From Streptomyces sp. NBC_01235 (lineage in GTDB: Bacteria; Actinomycetota; Actinomycetes; Streptomycetales; Streptomycetaceae), in assembly GCF_035989285.1 (NCBI RefSeq), contig NZ_CP108513.1, positions 5,704,001 to 5,768,000 of the forward strand: a stretch of DNA of 64,000 bases, read 5' to 3'. Shown here piece by piece: positions 26,923-35,509 of this stretch. Each line of letters starts with the position of its first letter. Position 1 is the first letter of the stretch. The notes below the pieces were generated by a model. It did not search any database and was not told the origin of the DNA. It was given only the letters and a program-made list of their open reading frames with translations. The position numbers were made by a program, and so were the translations under genes.

Positions 26923-28422
26923 TCAGAGCGAACCGTCAGTGGCGTCCTGCTTGCCCCAGTCCACCTGCGGCCCGTCGAAGTGGGAGGCGTGCCGGGGCGG
27001 ATGTGCCGCGGCGCCGAGGACGAAGACGTCCTCCGCCCCGTCGAGCACTCCGCCCGAGGGATCGTCGTCACCGGCTTGCCGCACCACGTCCCGCTCCGGC
27101 ATCAGGATGTCGCGTACGACCACACCGCACAGGTAGAGCGTCCCCAGAAGGTGCACGCCGATGGCCCAGTGGTAGCCGTCGGTCGGCAGACCCTTGTGGG
27201 CGTCTCCGCTCATCGTGTACGCCAGGTACATCCAGATGCCCAGGAAGTAGGCGACTTCGCACGCCTGCCAGATCAGGAAGTCCCGCCACTTCGGCCGGGC
27301 CAGCACTGCCAGCGGCACCAGCCACAGGACGTACTGCGGCGAGTAGACCTTGTTGGTGAGGATGAAGGCCGCCACGATCAGGAAGGCCAGCTGGGCGAAG
27401 CGGGGACGGCGGGGCGCGGTCAGCGCCAGCGCCGCGATGCCCACGGCGCAGAGCACGACGAGCAGCGTGGCGAGGGTGTTGACGCTGTCGGTGGTGAGGG
27501 GATCGCTGGAGTTCTGGGCCAGGATCAGCCAGAAGGAGCCGAAGTCGACGCCCCGCTCCTGGCTGAACCGGTAGAACTTCGACCACCCCTCGAAAGCGAA
27601 GAGCATCACCGGCAGGTTCACCACCAGCCAGGCGACGGCCGCACCGCCCAGGGCCTTGCCGAAGTCCCGCCACTTCCCCGCGCGCCAGCACAGCACGAAC
27701 AGGGGGCCGAGCAGGAAGACGGGATAGAGCTTGGCGGCCGTGGCGAGCCCCAGCAGGACGCCGAAGGCCAGGGACCGGCCCCGTGACCACATGAGCATCG
27801 CCGCGGCCGTCAGGGCGACCGCCAGCAGGTCCCAGTTGATGGTCGCGGTCAGCGCGAAGGCGGGCGCCAGGGCGACCAGCAGGCCGTCCCAGGGACGTCG
27901 GGCGTGCGTCCGGGCCACGCAGACGGCGATGACGGCCGCGCACGCCATCAGCATCCCGGCGTTGGCCATCCAGTACCACTGCTCCTGGTCCTGGATGCTG
28001 CCGCTGCCTGGTGTGAGCCAGGCGGCCACCTCCATGAACACGCCGGTCAGCACCGGGTATTCGAGGTAGTCCATGTCGCCGGGGAGCTTGTCGAAGTACG
28101 GCACGAGTCCGTCGGCGAAGCCGCGCCCCTGATAGAGGTGCGGGACGTCCGAGTAGCAGGCGTGCGTGTACTGGGAGGTGGCGCCGAAGAACCAGCCTCC
28201 GTTGTAGCAGGGCGCCTTCTGGATCAGTCCTAGGGCGAACATACCGATCGCCACGAGCGCGACGATCCGTACGGGAGTCCACCAGGACGTCCCCAGCAGG
28301 GCCCGTCGGCCGAGGGGACCGCCGATGAGCTCACTGCTGGCCGCGGCCACCGGGTCGTCACTGGTCGGCCTTACGGGATCCGGCTCGTGCACGGGCGTCG
28401 GCGTCGATTCTGCACTGGGCAT
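26923..28422 (-). CDS. GT87-type integral membrane protein (DUF2029), probable polyprenol-linked mannosyltransferase relative
   Basis: About 499 residues with a polar N-terminus, around ten to twelve helices and a hydrophilic C-terminal tail. The GT-C-like pattern is visible: an extracytoplasmic loop after the first helix (YTHACYSDVPHLYQGRG), an acidic DMDYLEYPVLTG and AAKLYPVFLLGPL typical of the mycobacterial PimE/GT87 group. Such enzymes transfer mannose or arabinose from polyprenyl phosphate on the outer membrane face. The exact acceptor is unknown. The ATG at 28422 has AGG at better spacing than the one at 28431. It follows the penicillin-binding protein gene on the same strand with twin parS sites between. 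Confidence 0.82.
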   Translation of the reverse strand: MPSAESTPTPVHEPDPVRPTSDDPVAAASSELIGGPLGRRALLGTSWWTPVRIVALVAIGMFALGLIQKAPCYNGGWFFGATSQYTHACYSDVPHLYQGRGFADGLVPYFDKLPGDMDYLEYPVLTGVFMEVAAWLTPGSGSIQDQEQWYWMANAGMLMACAAVIAVCVARTHARRPWDGLLVALAPAFALTATINWDLLAVALTAAAMLMWSRGRSLAFGVLLGLATAAKLYPVFLLGPLFVLCWRAGKWRDFGKALGGAAVAWLVVNLPVMLFAFEGWSKFYRFSQERGVDFGSFWLILAQNSSDPLTTDSVNTLATLLVVLCAVGIAALALTAPRRPRFAQLAFLIVAAFILTNKVYSPQYVLWLVPLAVLARPKWRDFLIWQACEVAYFLGIWMYLAYTMSGDAHKGLPTDGYHWAIGVHLLGTLYLCGVVVRDILMPERDVVRQAGDDDPSGGVLDGAEDVFVLGAAAHPPRHASHFDGPQVDWGKQDATDGSL

Positions 28423-28494
28423 GAGCGACATCCTGCCGTACAGACCTAGGAAAACGCCGAGGGCCGCCCCACCTGGTCCGGTGGAGCAGCCCTC

Positions 28495-28508
28495 GTTTCA
28501 CGTGAAAC
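28495..28508. other. parS: parS site (perfect), left half of twin palindrome
   Basis: GTTTCACGTGAAAC, separated by the palindromic ATGCGCAT from an identical site, so the 36-bp unit 28495-28530 is one perfect palindrome. Confidence 0.93.
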
Positions 28509-28516
28509 ATGCGCAT

Positions 28517-28530
28517 GTTTCACGTGAAAC
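28517..28530. other. parS: parS site (perfect), right half of twin palindrome
   Basis: Second of the closely spaced pair; centres 22 bp apart, so both ParB dimers would face nearly the same side of the helix. Confidence 0.93.
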
Positions 28531-28553
28531 ACGCAAGCTGGGCAATAGCGCGA

Positions 28554-31229
28554 CTAGCCGGCCGGGCCTCCGAAGATGCCACCGTTGCCGTTGCCTCTGC
28601 TGTTGCCGCTCGTCTCCGTGGTGGTCGGTGTCGGGGAGGTGTCGCCCGTTCCACCGGTGTTGCCTCCGCTGGTCGTCCCACCAGTGGTGTCGTTGCAGTT
28701 GAAGAAGTTGGAGCAGGTCTCGGTCGCCGAGGGGGAGGGCTCGCCCTGCGTCACACTGGGCGACGGGGAAGGCGACGGCTTCTCCTCCTCGGTCTCGGTG
28801 ACCGAAGGAGTCGGGGTCGGGGACGGCTCCGCGTTGACGACCTCACCGATGGGCTCCGGCTCGGGGAAGCCCTTTGCCGGCGTGCCCTTCAGCGCCTCGG
28901 CCATGTAGTCGTGCCAGATCTGCGCCGGGAACGAGGCGCCGTGGATCTTCTTCTGGCCACCCGTTCCGAACATCTCCAAGAACGTACGGTTCTTCTTCGA
29001 CTCGTCGTCGTCGTAACGGAACATGGTGACCGCGGTGGACAGTTGCGGGGTGTAGCCCACGAACCAGGCCGACTTGTTGCCGTCGGTGGTACCGGTCTTG
29101 CCCGCGACCTCGCGGCCCGGCAGCTGGGCGTTGGTACCGGTGCCTTCCTCGACCACGGTCTTCAGGACGTCCGTGACGTTGTCGGCGACCTTCGAGGTGA
29201 AGGCCTGCTTCGTCTCGGTCTCGTGCGTGAAGATCTGGCCCTTCTCGCTCGTGACCTTCTCCACGGAGTACGGGTCACGCTGCTTGCCGCTGGCGGCGAA
29301 GGTGGCGTACGCACCCGCCATCCGGATCGCACTCGGGTCGGAGATACCGATCGAGAACGACGGGAAGCCGCTGTTGGTGAGGCTGGACTCCTTCAGGCCC
29401 GCGCTGGCGGCGGAATCCTTCACCTTGTCCAGGCCGACGTCCATGCCGAGCTGCACGAAGGCGGAGTTCACCGACTCGCGCATCGCCTCCCGCAGGTCGA
29501 TCTTGTAGTCGGGCGGACTGCCGACAGAGACGTTGCCGTCATTCGTCTGCAGCCACTCCTCGCCCTTCTCGTTCTTCCAGACCGTGCGGTCATAGTTCTC
29601 GATCTTGAGCTTGTTCTTCCCGCTGAACAGACTCTTGGGCGAGACGATGGTGCGTTCGTCCTGGGCCTGTGACGACCCCAGATCCGGGTCGCGCACGCCC
29701 CAGGTCATCGCGGCCGCCAGCACGAACGGCTTGAACGTCGAACCGACCTGGGCACCGGTCTGGTCGGCGTTGTCGGTGAAGTGCTTGGTGGCGTCCTCGC
29801 CGCCGTAGATGGCCCGGATGGCACCGGTGTCCGGTTCCACGGACGCTCCGCCGAACTGGACGTGGGTGTCCTCCGGCCGCTTCTCCGGCTTGATGTTGGC
29901 CTTCTGGACCTTCGTGACCGACTCCTCGAGCTCCTTGACCTTGTTCTTGTCGAAGGTCGTGTAGATCGAGTAGCCGCCCTGCTGCAGCAGGTCCTGGGTG
30001 ATCCCGGTCGTCTTGCTGTTGGTGACCAGGTAGCCGTTGGCGAGGTCGACGAGGTAGCCGATCTGCCCCTTGAGGTCGGTGTTGGACCGGGGGTTCTGCC
30101 ACTTGGGGAGCTTTGTGTACTTGGCCCGCACCGAAGCGTCGAGGTGGCCGTACTCGACCATCTTGTCGAGGGTGTCCTGCATCTGCCGCAGGGCCCGCTT
30201 GCTGTTGGCGGCAGGCGTGGCACCGGTCGGGTCGACGGAGGTCGCGCCGGCGGGGTCGTAGTACGTGGCGCCCTTCAGCATGGCGGCCAGGAAGGCGCAC
30301 TCTCCCGGGTTGAGCTTGATCGCGTCCTTGTTGAAGTAGGCGCGGGCGGCGGCCTGGATCCCGTAGGCGTTGCGCCCGTAGTACGCGGAGTTCAGGTAGC
30401 CGGCCATGATCTCGTCCTTGTCGACCTCGGCGCCCACCTTTATGGACACGAAGATCTCCTTGAACTTCCGGGAGATCGTCTGCGACTGGTCGTTCAGCAT
30501 GGCGTTCTTGACGTACTGCTGGGTGATCGTCGAACCACCCTGCGTCTGCCCGCCCCGGGCCATGTTGAACACGGCGCGCGCGATGCCCTTGGGGTCGATG
30601 CCGCTGTCGTCGTAGAAGGTCTTGTTCTCCTGCGAGATCACCGCCCAGCGCATCTCCTCCGGGATCTGCGAGAGGTCGATGTTCTGACGGTTCGTCTCAC
30701 CACCGGTGGCAACCATCTGGCTGCCGTCCTTCCAGTAGTAGACGTTGTTCTGCGCCGTCGCCGTCTTGGCGATGTCCGGGATGCCCACCATGGCGTACCC
30801 GATGCCCGCCACGGCCACCAGACTGCCGACGAAGCCGACGAACAGGCCCGCCACGAGCTTCCAGGACGGCATCCAGCGCTGCCAGCCGTACTTGTCGGCG
30901 CGCGGGTAGTCGATCAGGCGTTTGCGGTCGGACGCCGCGCGCCCTCTGCCCCGTCCGGGGCCGGTCGGGCCGCCGCGGCGGCCTCCTGCGGGTTCGGCCG
31001 CTCTGCGCCGCCCGCCCGAGTTTCTCTGGGGCGCGCGTCGGGCTTCGGTGCGGCTGCCGTTCGGCAGTTCCTCGCCTGCGGACCCGATACCCAACCCGTA
31101 GTCGGAAGGAGATCCGGTGGCGCCTCGCGGTGCCGCGCGGCGACCGGAGGACGGACCGGACTGGCCGCGTCGGGCCGCGGCACGTCCGCCTCCCTGCGGC
31201 TGCGGCGGTTTGCGACGGTGCTCGCTCAT
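28554..31229 (-). CDS. Class A penicillin-binding protein (transglycosylase/transpeptidase)
   Basis: 891 residues. A basic, Gly/Arg-rich cytoplasmic tail (1-120) precedes one membrane anchor (LVAGLFVGFVGSLVAVAGIGY). The GT51 glycosyltransferase domain has catalytic Glu201 in ISQENKTFYDDSG and GGSTITQQYVKN. The transpeptidase has S497-x-x-K500 (GSTFKPF), SxN at 586-588 (SVNSAF) and KTG at 711-713 (AGKTGTT). The Pro/Ser/Thr/Glu-rich extracellular tail ends GGIFGGPAG. It polymerises and cross-links peptidoglycan. The ATG has GAGGAG 9 nt upstream; a longer in-frame extension starts at 31325 and is less likely. Confidence 0.93.
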   Translation of the reverse strand: MSEHRRKPPQPQGGGRAAARRGQSGPSSGRRAAPRGATGSPSDYGLGIGSAGEELPNGSRTEARRAPQRNSGGRRRAAEPAGGRRGGPTGPGRGRGRAASDRKRLIDYPRADKYGWQRWMPSWKLVAGLFVGFVGSLVAVAGIGYAMVGIPDIAKTATAQNNVYYWKDGSQMVATGGETNRQNIDLSQIPEEMRWAVISQENKTFYDDSGIDPKGIARAVFNMARGGQTQGGSTITQQYVKNAMLNDQSQTISRKFKEIFVSIKVGAEVDKDEIMAGYLNSAYYGRNAYGIQAAARAYFNKDAIKLNPGECAFLAAMLKGATYYDPAGATSVDPTGATPAANSKRALRQMQDTLDKMVEYGHLDASVRAKYTKLPKWQNPRSNTDLKGQIGYLVDLANGYLVTNSKTTGITQDLLQQGGYSIYTTFDKNKVKELEESVTKVQKANIKPEKRPEDTHVQFGGASVEPDTGAIRAIYGGEDATKHFTDNADQTGAQVGSTFKPFVLAAAMTWGVRDPDLGSSQAQDERTIVSPKSLFSGKNKLKIENYDRTVWKNEKGEEWLQTNDGNVSVGSPPDYKIDLREAMRESVNSAFVQLGMDVGLDKVKDSAASAGLKESSLTNSGFPSFSIGISDPSAIRMAGAYATFAASGKQRDPYSVEKVTSEKGQIFTHETETKQAFTSKVADNVTDVLKTVVEEGTGTNAQLPGREVAGKTGTTDGNKSAWFVGYTPQLSTAVTMFRYDDDESKKNRTFLEMFGTGGQKKIHGASFPAQIWHDYMAEALKGTPAKGFPEPEPIGEVVNAEPSPTPTPSVTETEEEKPSPSPSPSVTQGEPSPSATETCSNFFNCNDTTGGTTSGGNTGGTGDTSPTPTTTETSGNSRGNGNGGIFGGPAG

Positions 31230-31582
31230 CGAACGATTACTCCTCGGGCAGGCGCATCCGTGCGCGCCTGGAAAGGGCGGCTGGTTTCCTGTCCCCCCGA
31301 TGTACGGATGCGGTCGGTCGCGCATTCACCCGTACTGCACCGAGGACCTCGACGCCCCCCGGCGTCTCATGGGTCCCGGTGGTGTGCATGGCCCACAGAC
31401 TACGCACCGTCAAAACCTGTCTAGGACGGAAATTCACCCCAAATCAGGCAAGTCGCCTGCAACGAATCAGTGATGTGATCCCGTTCACCATCCCCCCTCT
31501 TGTCCCATCCCGAAGGCCGTTCTATCGTCGTGATGTATCGAGTCGATACATCGGAGCGGCATAAGGACGACAGGAGGCAACG
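31230..31582. other. Divergent promoter region, penicillin-binding protein gene and PadR gene
   Basis: 353 bp with no convincing gene. Its right end holds the PadR-type palindrome and GGAGGCAACG before the PadR start. Near 31435-31500 the sequence is relatively AT-rich, as expected for promoters. Confidence 0.5.
31532..31552. promoter_or_regulatory. Candidate PadR operator
   Basis: Perfect 21-bp palindrome: GATGTATCGA and TCGATACATC around one central base, 30 bp upstream of the PadR start. Its ATGTAT/ATACAT half-sites fit PadR-family operators. Confidence 0.65.
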
Positions 31583-32266
31583 ATGAGCCGGCGTGCCGGG
31601 ATCCTCGAGTTCGCCGTCCTGGGCCTTCTTCGCGAGTCCCCGATGCACGGCTATGAGCTGCGCAAACGACTCAATACGTCACTGGGTGTGTTCCGTGCGT
31701 TCAGCTACGGCACGCTCTATCCCTGCCTCAAGACGCTGGTCGCCAATGGCTGGTTGATCGAAGAGCCGGGAAACACCCCCGAGGACGCCCTCGCCGCTCC
31801 ACTCGCAGGGCGTCGCGCCAAGATCGTCTACCGATTGACGGCGGAAGGTAAGGAGCACTTCGAGGAGCTGCTCTCGCAGACAGGTCCCGACGCGTACGAG
31901 GACGAACACTTCGCTGCCCGTTTCGCCTTCTTCGGGCAGACGTCGCGCGATGTTCGCATGCGCGTACTGGAAGGCCGCCGCAGCCGGCTGGAGGAGCGTC
32001 TGGAGAAGATGCGCGCCTCCCTGGCACGCACGCGAGAGCGCCTCGACGACTACACCCTCGAGCTCCAGCGCCACGGGATGGAGTCCGTGGAGCGCGAAGT
32101 GCGCTGGCTGAACGAGCTCATCGAGAGCGAGCGGGCCGGACGGGACCTGAAGGGTTCCGCGTCCGGGGGGTCCTCTCAGCAGAACACCACATCTGGATCG
32201 GCGGGCGGCCTGCCCCGTCCCGGGGACACCCCCGGGACGGATACGCCCGACGAAACCACCACGTGA
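31583..32266 (+). CDS. PadR-family transcriptional regulator
   Basis: 227 residues. The winged-helix N-terminus reads [25 protein letters not shown], with the PadR signature [18 protein letters not shown] and [15 protein letters not shown] coiled-coil dimerisation region ([26 protein letters not shown]) and a disordered Ser/Gly/Thr tail follow. Relatives repress efflux or stress genes; ligand and targets here are unknown. The 21-bp palindrome upstream suggests autoregulation, possibly extending to the divergent penicillin-binding protein gene. The inositol-phosphate synthase gene begins 44 bp later, so the two may form one transcript. Confidence 0.92.
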   Translation: MSRRAGILEFAVLGLLRESPMHGYELRKRLNTSLGVFRAFSYGTLYPCLKTLVANGWLIEEPGNTPEDALAAPLAGRRAKIVYRLTAEGKEHFEELLSQTGPDAYEDEHFAARFAFFGQTSRDVRMRVLEGRRSRLEERLEKMRASLARTRERLDDYTLELQRHGMESVEREVRWLNELIESERAGRDLKGSASGGSSQQNTTSGSAGGLPRPGDTPGTDTPDETTT

Positions 32267-32310
32267 GCGCCCAGTCAGGGCCTCACTCGCACACACAGGG
32301 AGCAACCGGA

Positions 32311-33393
32311 ATGGGTTCGGTTCGCGTAGCCATCGTCGGCGTGGGCAACTGCGCGGCGTCGCTGGTGCAGGGCGTCGAGTACTACAAGGACGCCGACCCG
32401 GCGTCAAAGGTCCCGGGCCTGATGCACGTGCAGTTCGGGGGCTACCACGTCGGTGACGTCGAGTTCGTCGCCGCCTTCGACGTCGACGCGAAGAAGGTCG
32501 GCCTCGACCTCTCCGACGCCATCGGTGCCAGCGAGAACAACACCATCAAGATCTGCGACGTCCCGAACAAGGGCGTCACGGTCCAGCGCGGTCACACCCT
32601 CGACGGCCTCGGCAAGTACTACCGCGAGACCATCGAGGAGTCCGCCGAGACCCCGGTCGACGTGGTCAAGGTCCTCAAGGACAAGCAGGTCGACGTCCTC
32701 GTCTGCTACCTGCCCGTCGGTTCCGAGGACGCGGCGAAGTTCTACGCCCAGGCCGCCATCGACGCCAAGGTCGCGTTCGTCAACGCCCTTCCGGTCTTCA
32801 TCGCCGGCACCAAGGAGTGGGCGGACAAGTTCACCGAGGCGGGCGTCCCGATCGTCGGCGACGACATCAAGTCGCAGGTCGGCGCCACCATCACGCACCG
32901 TGTGATGGCGAAGCTGTTCGAGGACCGCGGTGTCCGTCTCGAGCGCACCATGCAGCTCAACGTCGGCGGCAACATGGACTTCAAGAACATGCTGGAGCGC
33001 GACCGCCTCGAGTCCAAGAAGATCTCGAAGACGCAGGCCGTCACCTCGCAGATCCCCGACCGCGACATGGGCGCGAAGAACGTCCACATCGGCCCGTCGG
33101 ACTACGTGGCCTGGCTGGACGACCGCAAGTGGGCGTACGTCCGCCTCGAGGGCCGTGCCTTCGGTGACGTCCCGCTGAACCTGGAGTACAAGCTCGAGGT
33201 CTGGGACTCCCCGAACTCCGCCGGCGTCATCATCGACGCCCTGCGCGCCGCGAAGATCGCCAAGGACCGCGGTATCGGCGGCCCGATCCTGTCTGCGTCG
33301 AGCTACTTCATGAAGTCCCCGCCGGTCCAGTACTTCGACGACGAGGCCTACGACAACGTCGAGAAGTTCATCCGCGGCGAGGTCGAGCGCTAG
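32311..33393 (+). CDS. ino1: Inositol-1-phosphate synthase
   Basis: Converts glucose 6-phosphate to myo-inositol 1-phosphate with NAD+, feeding phosphatidylinositol and mycothiol. 360 residues starting [18 protein letters not shown] (nucleotide-binding Rossmann motif). The catalytic region is [31 protein letters not shown] and [18 protein letters not shown]. This is the actinobacterial short form. The ATG preceded by CAGGGAGCAACC is used; an in-frame GTG overlapping the PadR stop codon would add 16 unconserved residues. A strong stem-loop follows. Confidence 0.95.
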   Translation: MGSVRVAIVGVGNCAASLVQGVEYYKDADPASKVPGLMHVQFGGYHVGDVEFVAAFDVDAKKVGLDLSDAIGASENNTIKICDVPNKGVTVQRGHTLDGLGKYYRETIEESAETPVDVVKVLKDKQVDVLVCYLPVGSEDAAKFYAQAAIDAKVAFVNALPVFIAGTKEWADKFTEAGVPIVGDDIKSQVGATITHRVMAKLFEDRGVRLERTMQLNVGGNMDFKNMLERDRLESKKISKTQAVTSQIPDRDMGAKNVHIGPSDYVAWLDDRKWAYVRLEGRAFGDVPLNLEYKLEVWDSPNSAGVIIDALRAAKIAKDRGIGGPILSASSYFMKSPPVQYFDDEAYDNVEKFIRGEVER

Positions 33394-33435
33394 CCCGACC
33401 CAGCACGGAAAATTCGCTCCTGCCAGGGCTGAGAA

Positions 33436-33465
33436 GGGTCCCCGGGTCGCATGACCCGGGGACCC
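33436..33465 (+). terminator. Terminator after inositol-phosphate synthase
   Basis: Perfect 13-bp arms GGGTCCCCGGGTC and GACCCGGGGACCC with a 4-nt loop. It lies 25 bp before the next start codon, so the downstream MFS gene needs its promoter within or after it, or read-through. Confidence 0.85.
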
Positions 33466-33489
33466 TCCCCGTATGTGAGGCTGTGCCTC

Positions 33490-34752
33490 ATGACCGTCGT
33501 CCGTGATCTGCGCATCCTGCTGCGCTTCGGGAACTTCCGGCGTCTGCTCGCCGTACGGTTGCTCTCCCAGTGCGCGGACGGCGTCTACCAGGTCGCGCTC
33601 GCCACCTACGTGGTGTTCTCCCCGGAGAAACAGACCTCGGCCACCGCGATCGCCTCCGCCATGGCGGTCCTGCTCCTGCCCTACTCCCTGGTCGGCCCCT
33701 TCGCCGGCGTCCTGCTGGACCGCTGGCGCCGCCGGCAGGTCCTGCTCTACGGCAACCTGCTGCGCGCCCTGCTGGCCTCCGTGACGGCCGTCCTGATGAT
33801 CAGTCACGTCCCCGACTGGCTCTTCTACGCCTCCGCGCTGTGCGTCACCGCGGTCAACCGCTTCGTCCTCGCCGGCCTGTCGGCGGCTCTGCCGCGTGTG
33901 GTCGACGGCGAGCGCCTGGTGATGGCCAACTCCCTCTCACCGACGGCCGGAACGCTGGCCGCGGTCGCGGGCGGCGGCCTTGCCTTCGTCGTCCGGCTGG
34001 TGATCGCGGACTCCGACGCCGCGGTGGTGCTGCTGGGATGCGTGCTGTACCTGTGCTCTGCCCTCGCCTCCCTGACCATAGCCGCGGATGTGCTCGGTCC
34101 CGACCGTGATCTGGTCCAGCCCCGGCTGGCGACCGCGCTCAGGGGCACCGCCCGCGGCCTTTCGGCGGGCGTACGTCACCTGGCCGAGCCGAAGCGCAGG
34201 GAGGCCGCCTGGGCGCTCGGCGCGATCTCCCTGATGCGGTTCTGCTACGGCGCCCTGACCGTGATGGTGCTGATGCTGTGCCGCTACGCCTGGTCGTCCG
34301 ATCCGGACGCGGGACTGGCCCTCCTCGGCCTGGCGGTGGGCATCTCCGGCGTCGGCTTCTTCGTCGCCGCGGTGGTGACCCCATCGGCAGCGGGACGACT
34401 GGGCCCGGTCCTCTGGATCGTCGTCTGCTCGGCGGTCGCCGCGGTCCTGGAGCTCGCCCTGATGCTCCCGTTCACCCAAGTCACCACGTTCATCGCGGCG
34501 TTCGTGCTGGGGCTGGTCACCCAGGGAGCGAAGATCGCCACCGACACCATCGTCCAGTCCTCCGTGGAGGACGGCTACCGCGGCCGGATCTTCTCTCTCT
34601 ACGACGTGCTGTTCAACGTGGCCTTCGTCGGCGCCGCCGGTGTCGCCGCCCTGATGCTGCCGCCTGACGGCCGTTCAGCAGCGCTGGTGGTCACGGTCGC
34701 CGTTATCTACGGAGCAATTGCTGGCACTATGGCCCGCTATGAGCGCCAGTAA
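33490..34752 (+). CDS. MFS transporter
   Basis: 420 residues with about 12 helices. It begins MTVVRDLRILLRFGNFRRLLAVRL and shows ADGVYQVALATYVVF in helix 1. The loop motif between helices 2 and 3 is LLDRWRRRQVLLYGN. EDGYRGRIFSLYDVLFNVAF in the C-terminal half is typical of the MFS_3-like, macrolide-efflux-related group. Substrate unknown. An upstream in-frame GTG inside the terminator stem is rejected. Confidence 0.86.
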   Translation: MTVVRDLRILLRFGNFRRLLAVRLLSQCADGVYQVALATYVVFSPEKQTSATAIASAMAVLLLPYSLVGPFAGVLLDRWRRRQVLLYGNLLRALLASVTAVLMISHVPDWLFYASALCVTAVNRFVLAGLSAALPRVVDGERLVMANSLSPTAGTLAAVAGGGLAFVVRLVIADSDAAVVLLGCVLYLCSALASLTIAADVLGPDRDLVQPRLATALRGTARGLSAGVRHLAEPKRREAAWALGAISLMRFCYGALTVMVLMLCRYAWSSDPDAGLALLGLAVGISGVGFFVAAVVTPSAAGRLGPVLWIVVCSAVAAVLELALMLPFTQVTTFIAAFVLGLVTQGAKIATDTIVQSSVEDGYRGRIFSLYDVLFNVAFVGAAGVAALMLPPDGRSAALVVTVAVIYGAIAGTMARYERQ

Positions 34753-34880
34753 GTGTCACATCAATGACACAGACTCCCCCTCGGCTACAAGGTTGTCAGT
34801 GGGTCCCGGTAACTTACGTGCGTCTTACCTCGCGCGCTGATTTCGCGCCACACGTCCAAGTTTTCTAGGGGGACCCCCAA

Positions 34881-35399
34881 GTGTCGACTCCGCCGCCCCA
34901 GGGCCAGAACCCGTTCGCGCAGCAGGGCCAGCAGCCCTACGGCCAGCCCCAGGGCCAGGCCCCGTACCCGCCGCAGGGCGGCTACCCCCAGCAGCCCGGC
35001 CAGCCCGGCTACCCCACCGCCCCCTACGGCGCGGTGCCGCCGGAGCAGCCCCGCCGCAAGGTCAGCTTCAAGCTGATCAAGAACGTCGTCGTCGTCATCG
35101 CCGTCATCGGTGTAGCCATCGGCGCCTACATATCCAGCCAGGACGACGCCAACACGGCGGCGGTCGGCGACTGCATGCACCGGGGCAACAGCGACGACGA
35201 CAACCCCGACCTCGAGGTCGTCAAGTGCGACTCCTCGCAGGCGCAGTACATCGTGCTGGCGAAGGTCGAGGGCACGTACTCGCAACTCACGGCCGACAGC
35301 AAGTGCGAAGAGAAGGCCAAGGACTTCCAGTACTCGTACACCGAGAGCGGTGACGGCAGTAACTTCCTGCTCTGCCTGAAGGACTACGCGAAGAAGTAA
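34881..35399 (+). CDS. Envelope protein with Gln/Pro-rich N-terminus and LppU-like external domain
   Basis: 172 residues from a GTG preceded by AGGGGGACC. Residues 1-60 are rich in Pro, Gln, Gly and Tyr. One membrane helix follows (LIKNVVVVIAVIGVAIGAYI). An external domain has four Cys (GDCMHRG, EVVKCDSS, DSKCEEK, LLCLKDY) that could form two disulphides. The pattern of Asp/Cys motifs resembles mycobacterial LppU-like proteins, here anchored by a helix instead of lipid. Function unknown. The gene ends at a palindrome with a parS centre. Confidence 0.78.
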   Translation: MSTPPPQGQNPFAQQGQQPYGQPQGQAPYPPQGGYPQQPGQPGYPTAPYGAVPPEQPRRKVSFKLIKNVVVVIAVIGVAIGAYISSQDDANTAAVGDCMHRGNSDDDNPDLEVVKCDSSQAQYIVLAKVEGTYSQLTADSKCEEKAKDFQYSYTESGDGSNFLLCLKDYAKK

Positions 35400-35413
35400 G
35401 GCAGCTGTGGAGA

Positions 35414-35443
35414 GGGGCGGTGTTTCACGTGAAACACCGCCCC
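35414..35443. terminator. Perfect 30-bp palindrome, terminator with a parS core
   Basis: GGGGCGGT and ACCGCCCC extend the central parS into a 30-bp perfect palindrome between the LppU-like gene and the convergent cca gene. Confidence 0.8.
35422..35435. other. parS: parS site (perfect), centre of a 30-bp palindrome
   Basis: GTTTCACGTGAAAC at the exact centre of the hairpin; centre 56 bp from the next site. Confidence 0.92.
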
Positions 35444-35477
35444 TTCGCATGTCCGCCTGCCGCGTCGCCGGGGTCAT

Positions 35478-35491
35478 GTTTCACGTGAAAC
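35478..35491. other. parS: parS site (perfect)
   Basis: GTTTCACGTGAAAC 18 bp beyond the cca stop, followed at 35499 by a half-site GTTTCACGG. Confidence 0.92.
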
Positions 35492-35509
35492 TTGACCCGT
35501 TTCACGGCC

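Noticed and set aside
29781..31424. 547-codon plus-strand frame opposite the penicillin-binding protein
   Set aside because: Antisense shadow; all three transpeptidase motifs and the glycosyltransferase Glu are on the minus strand.
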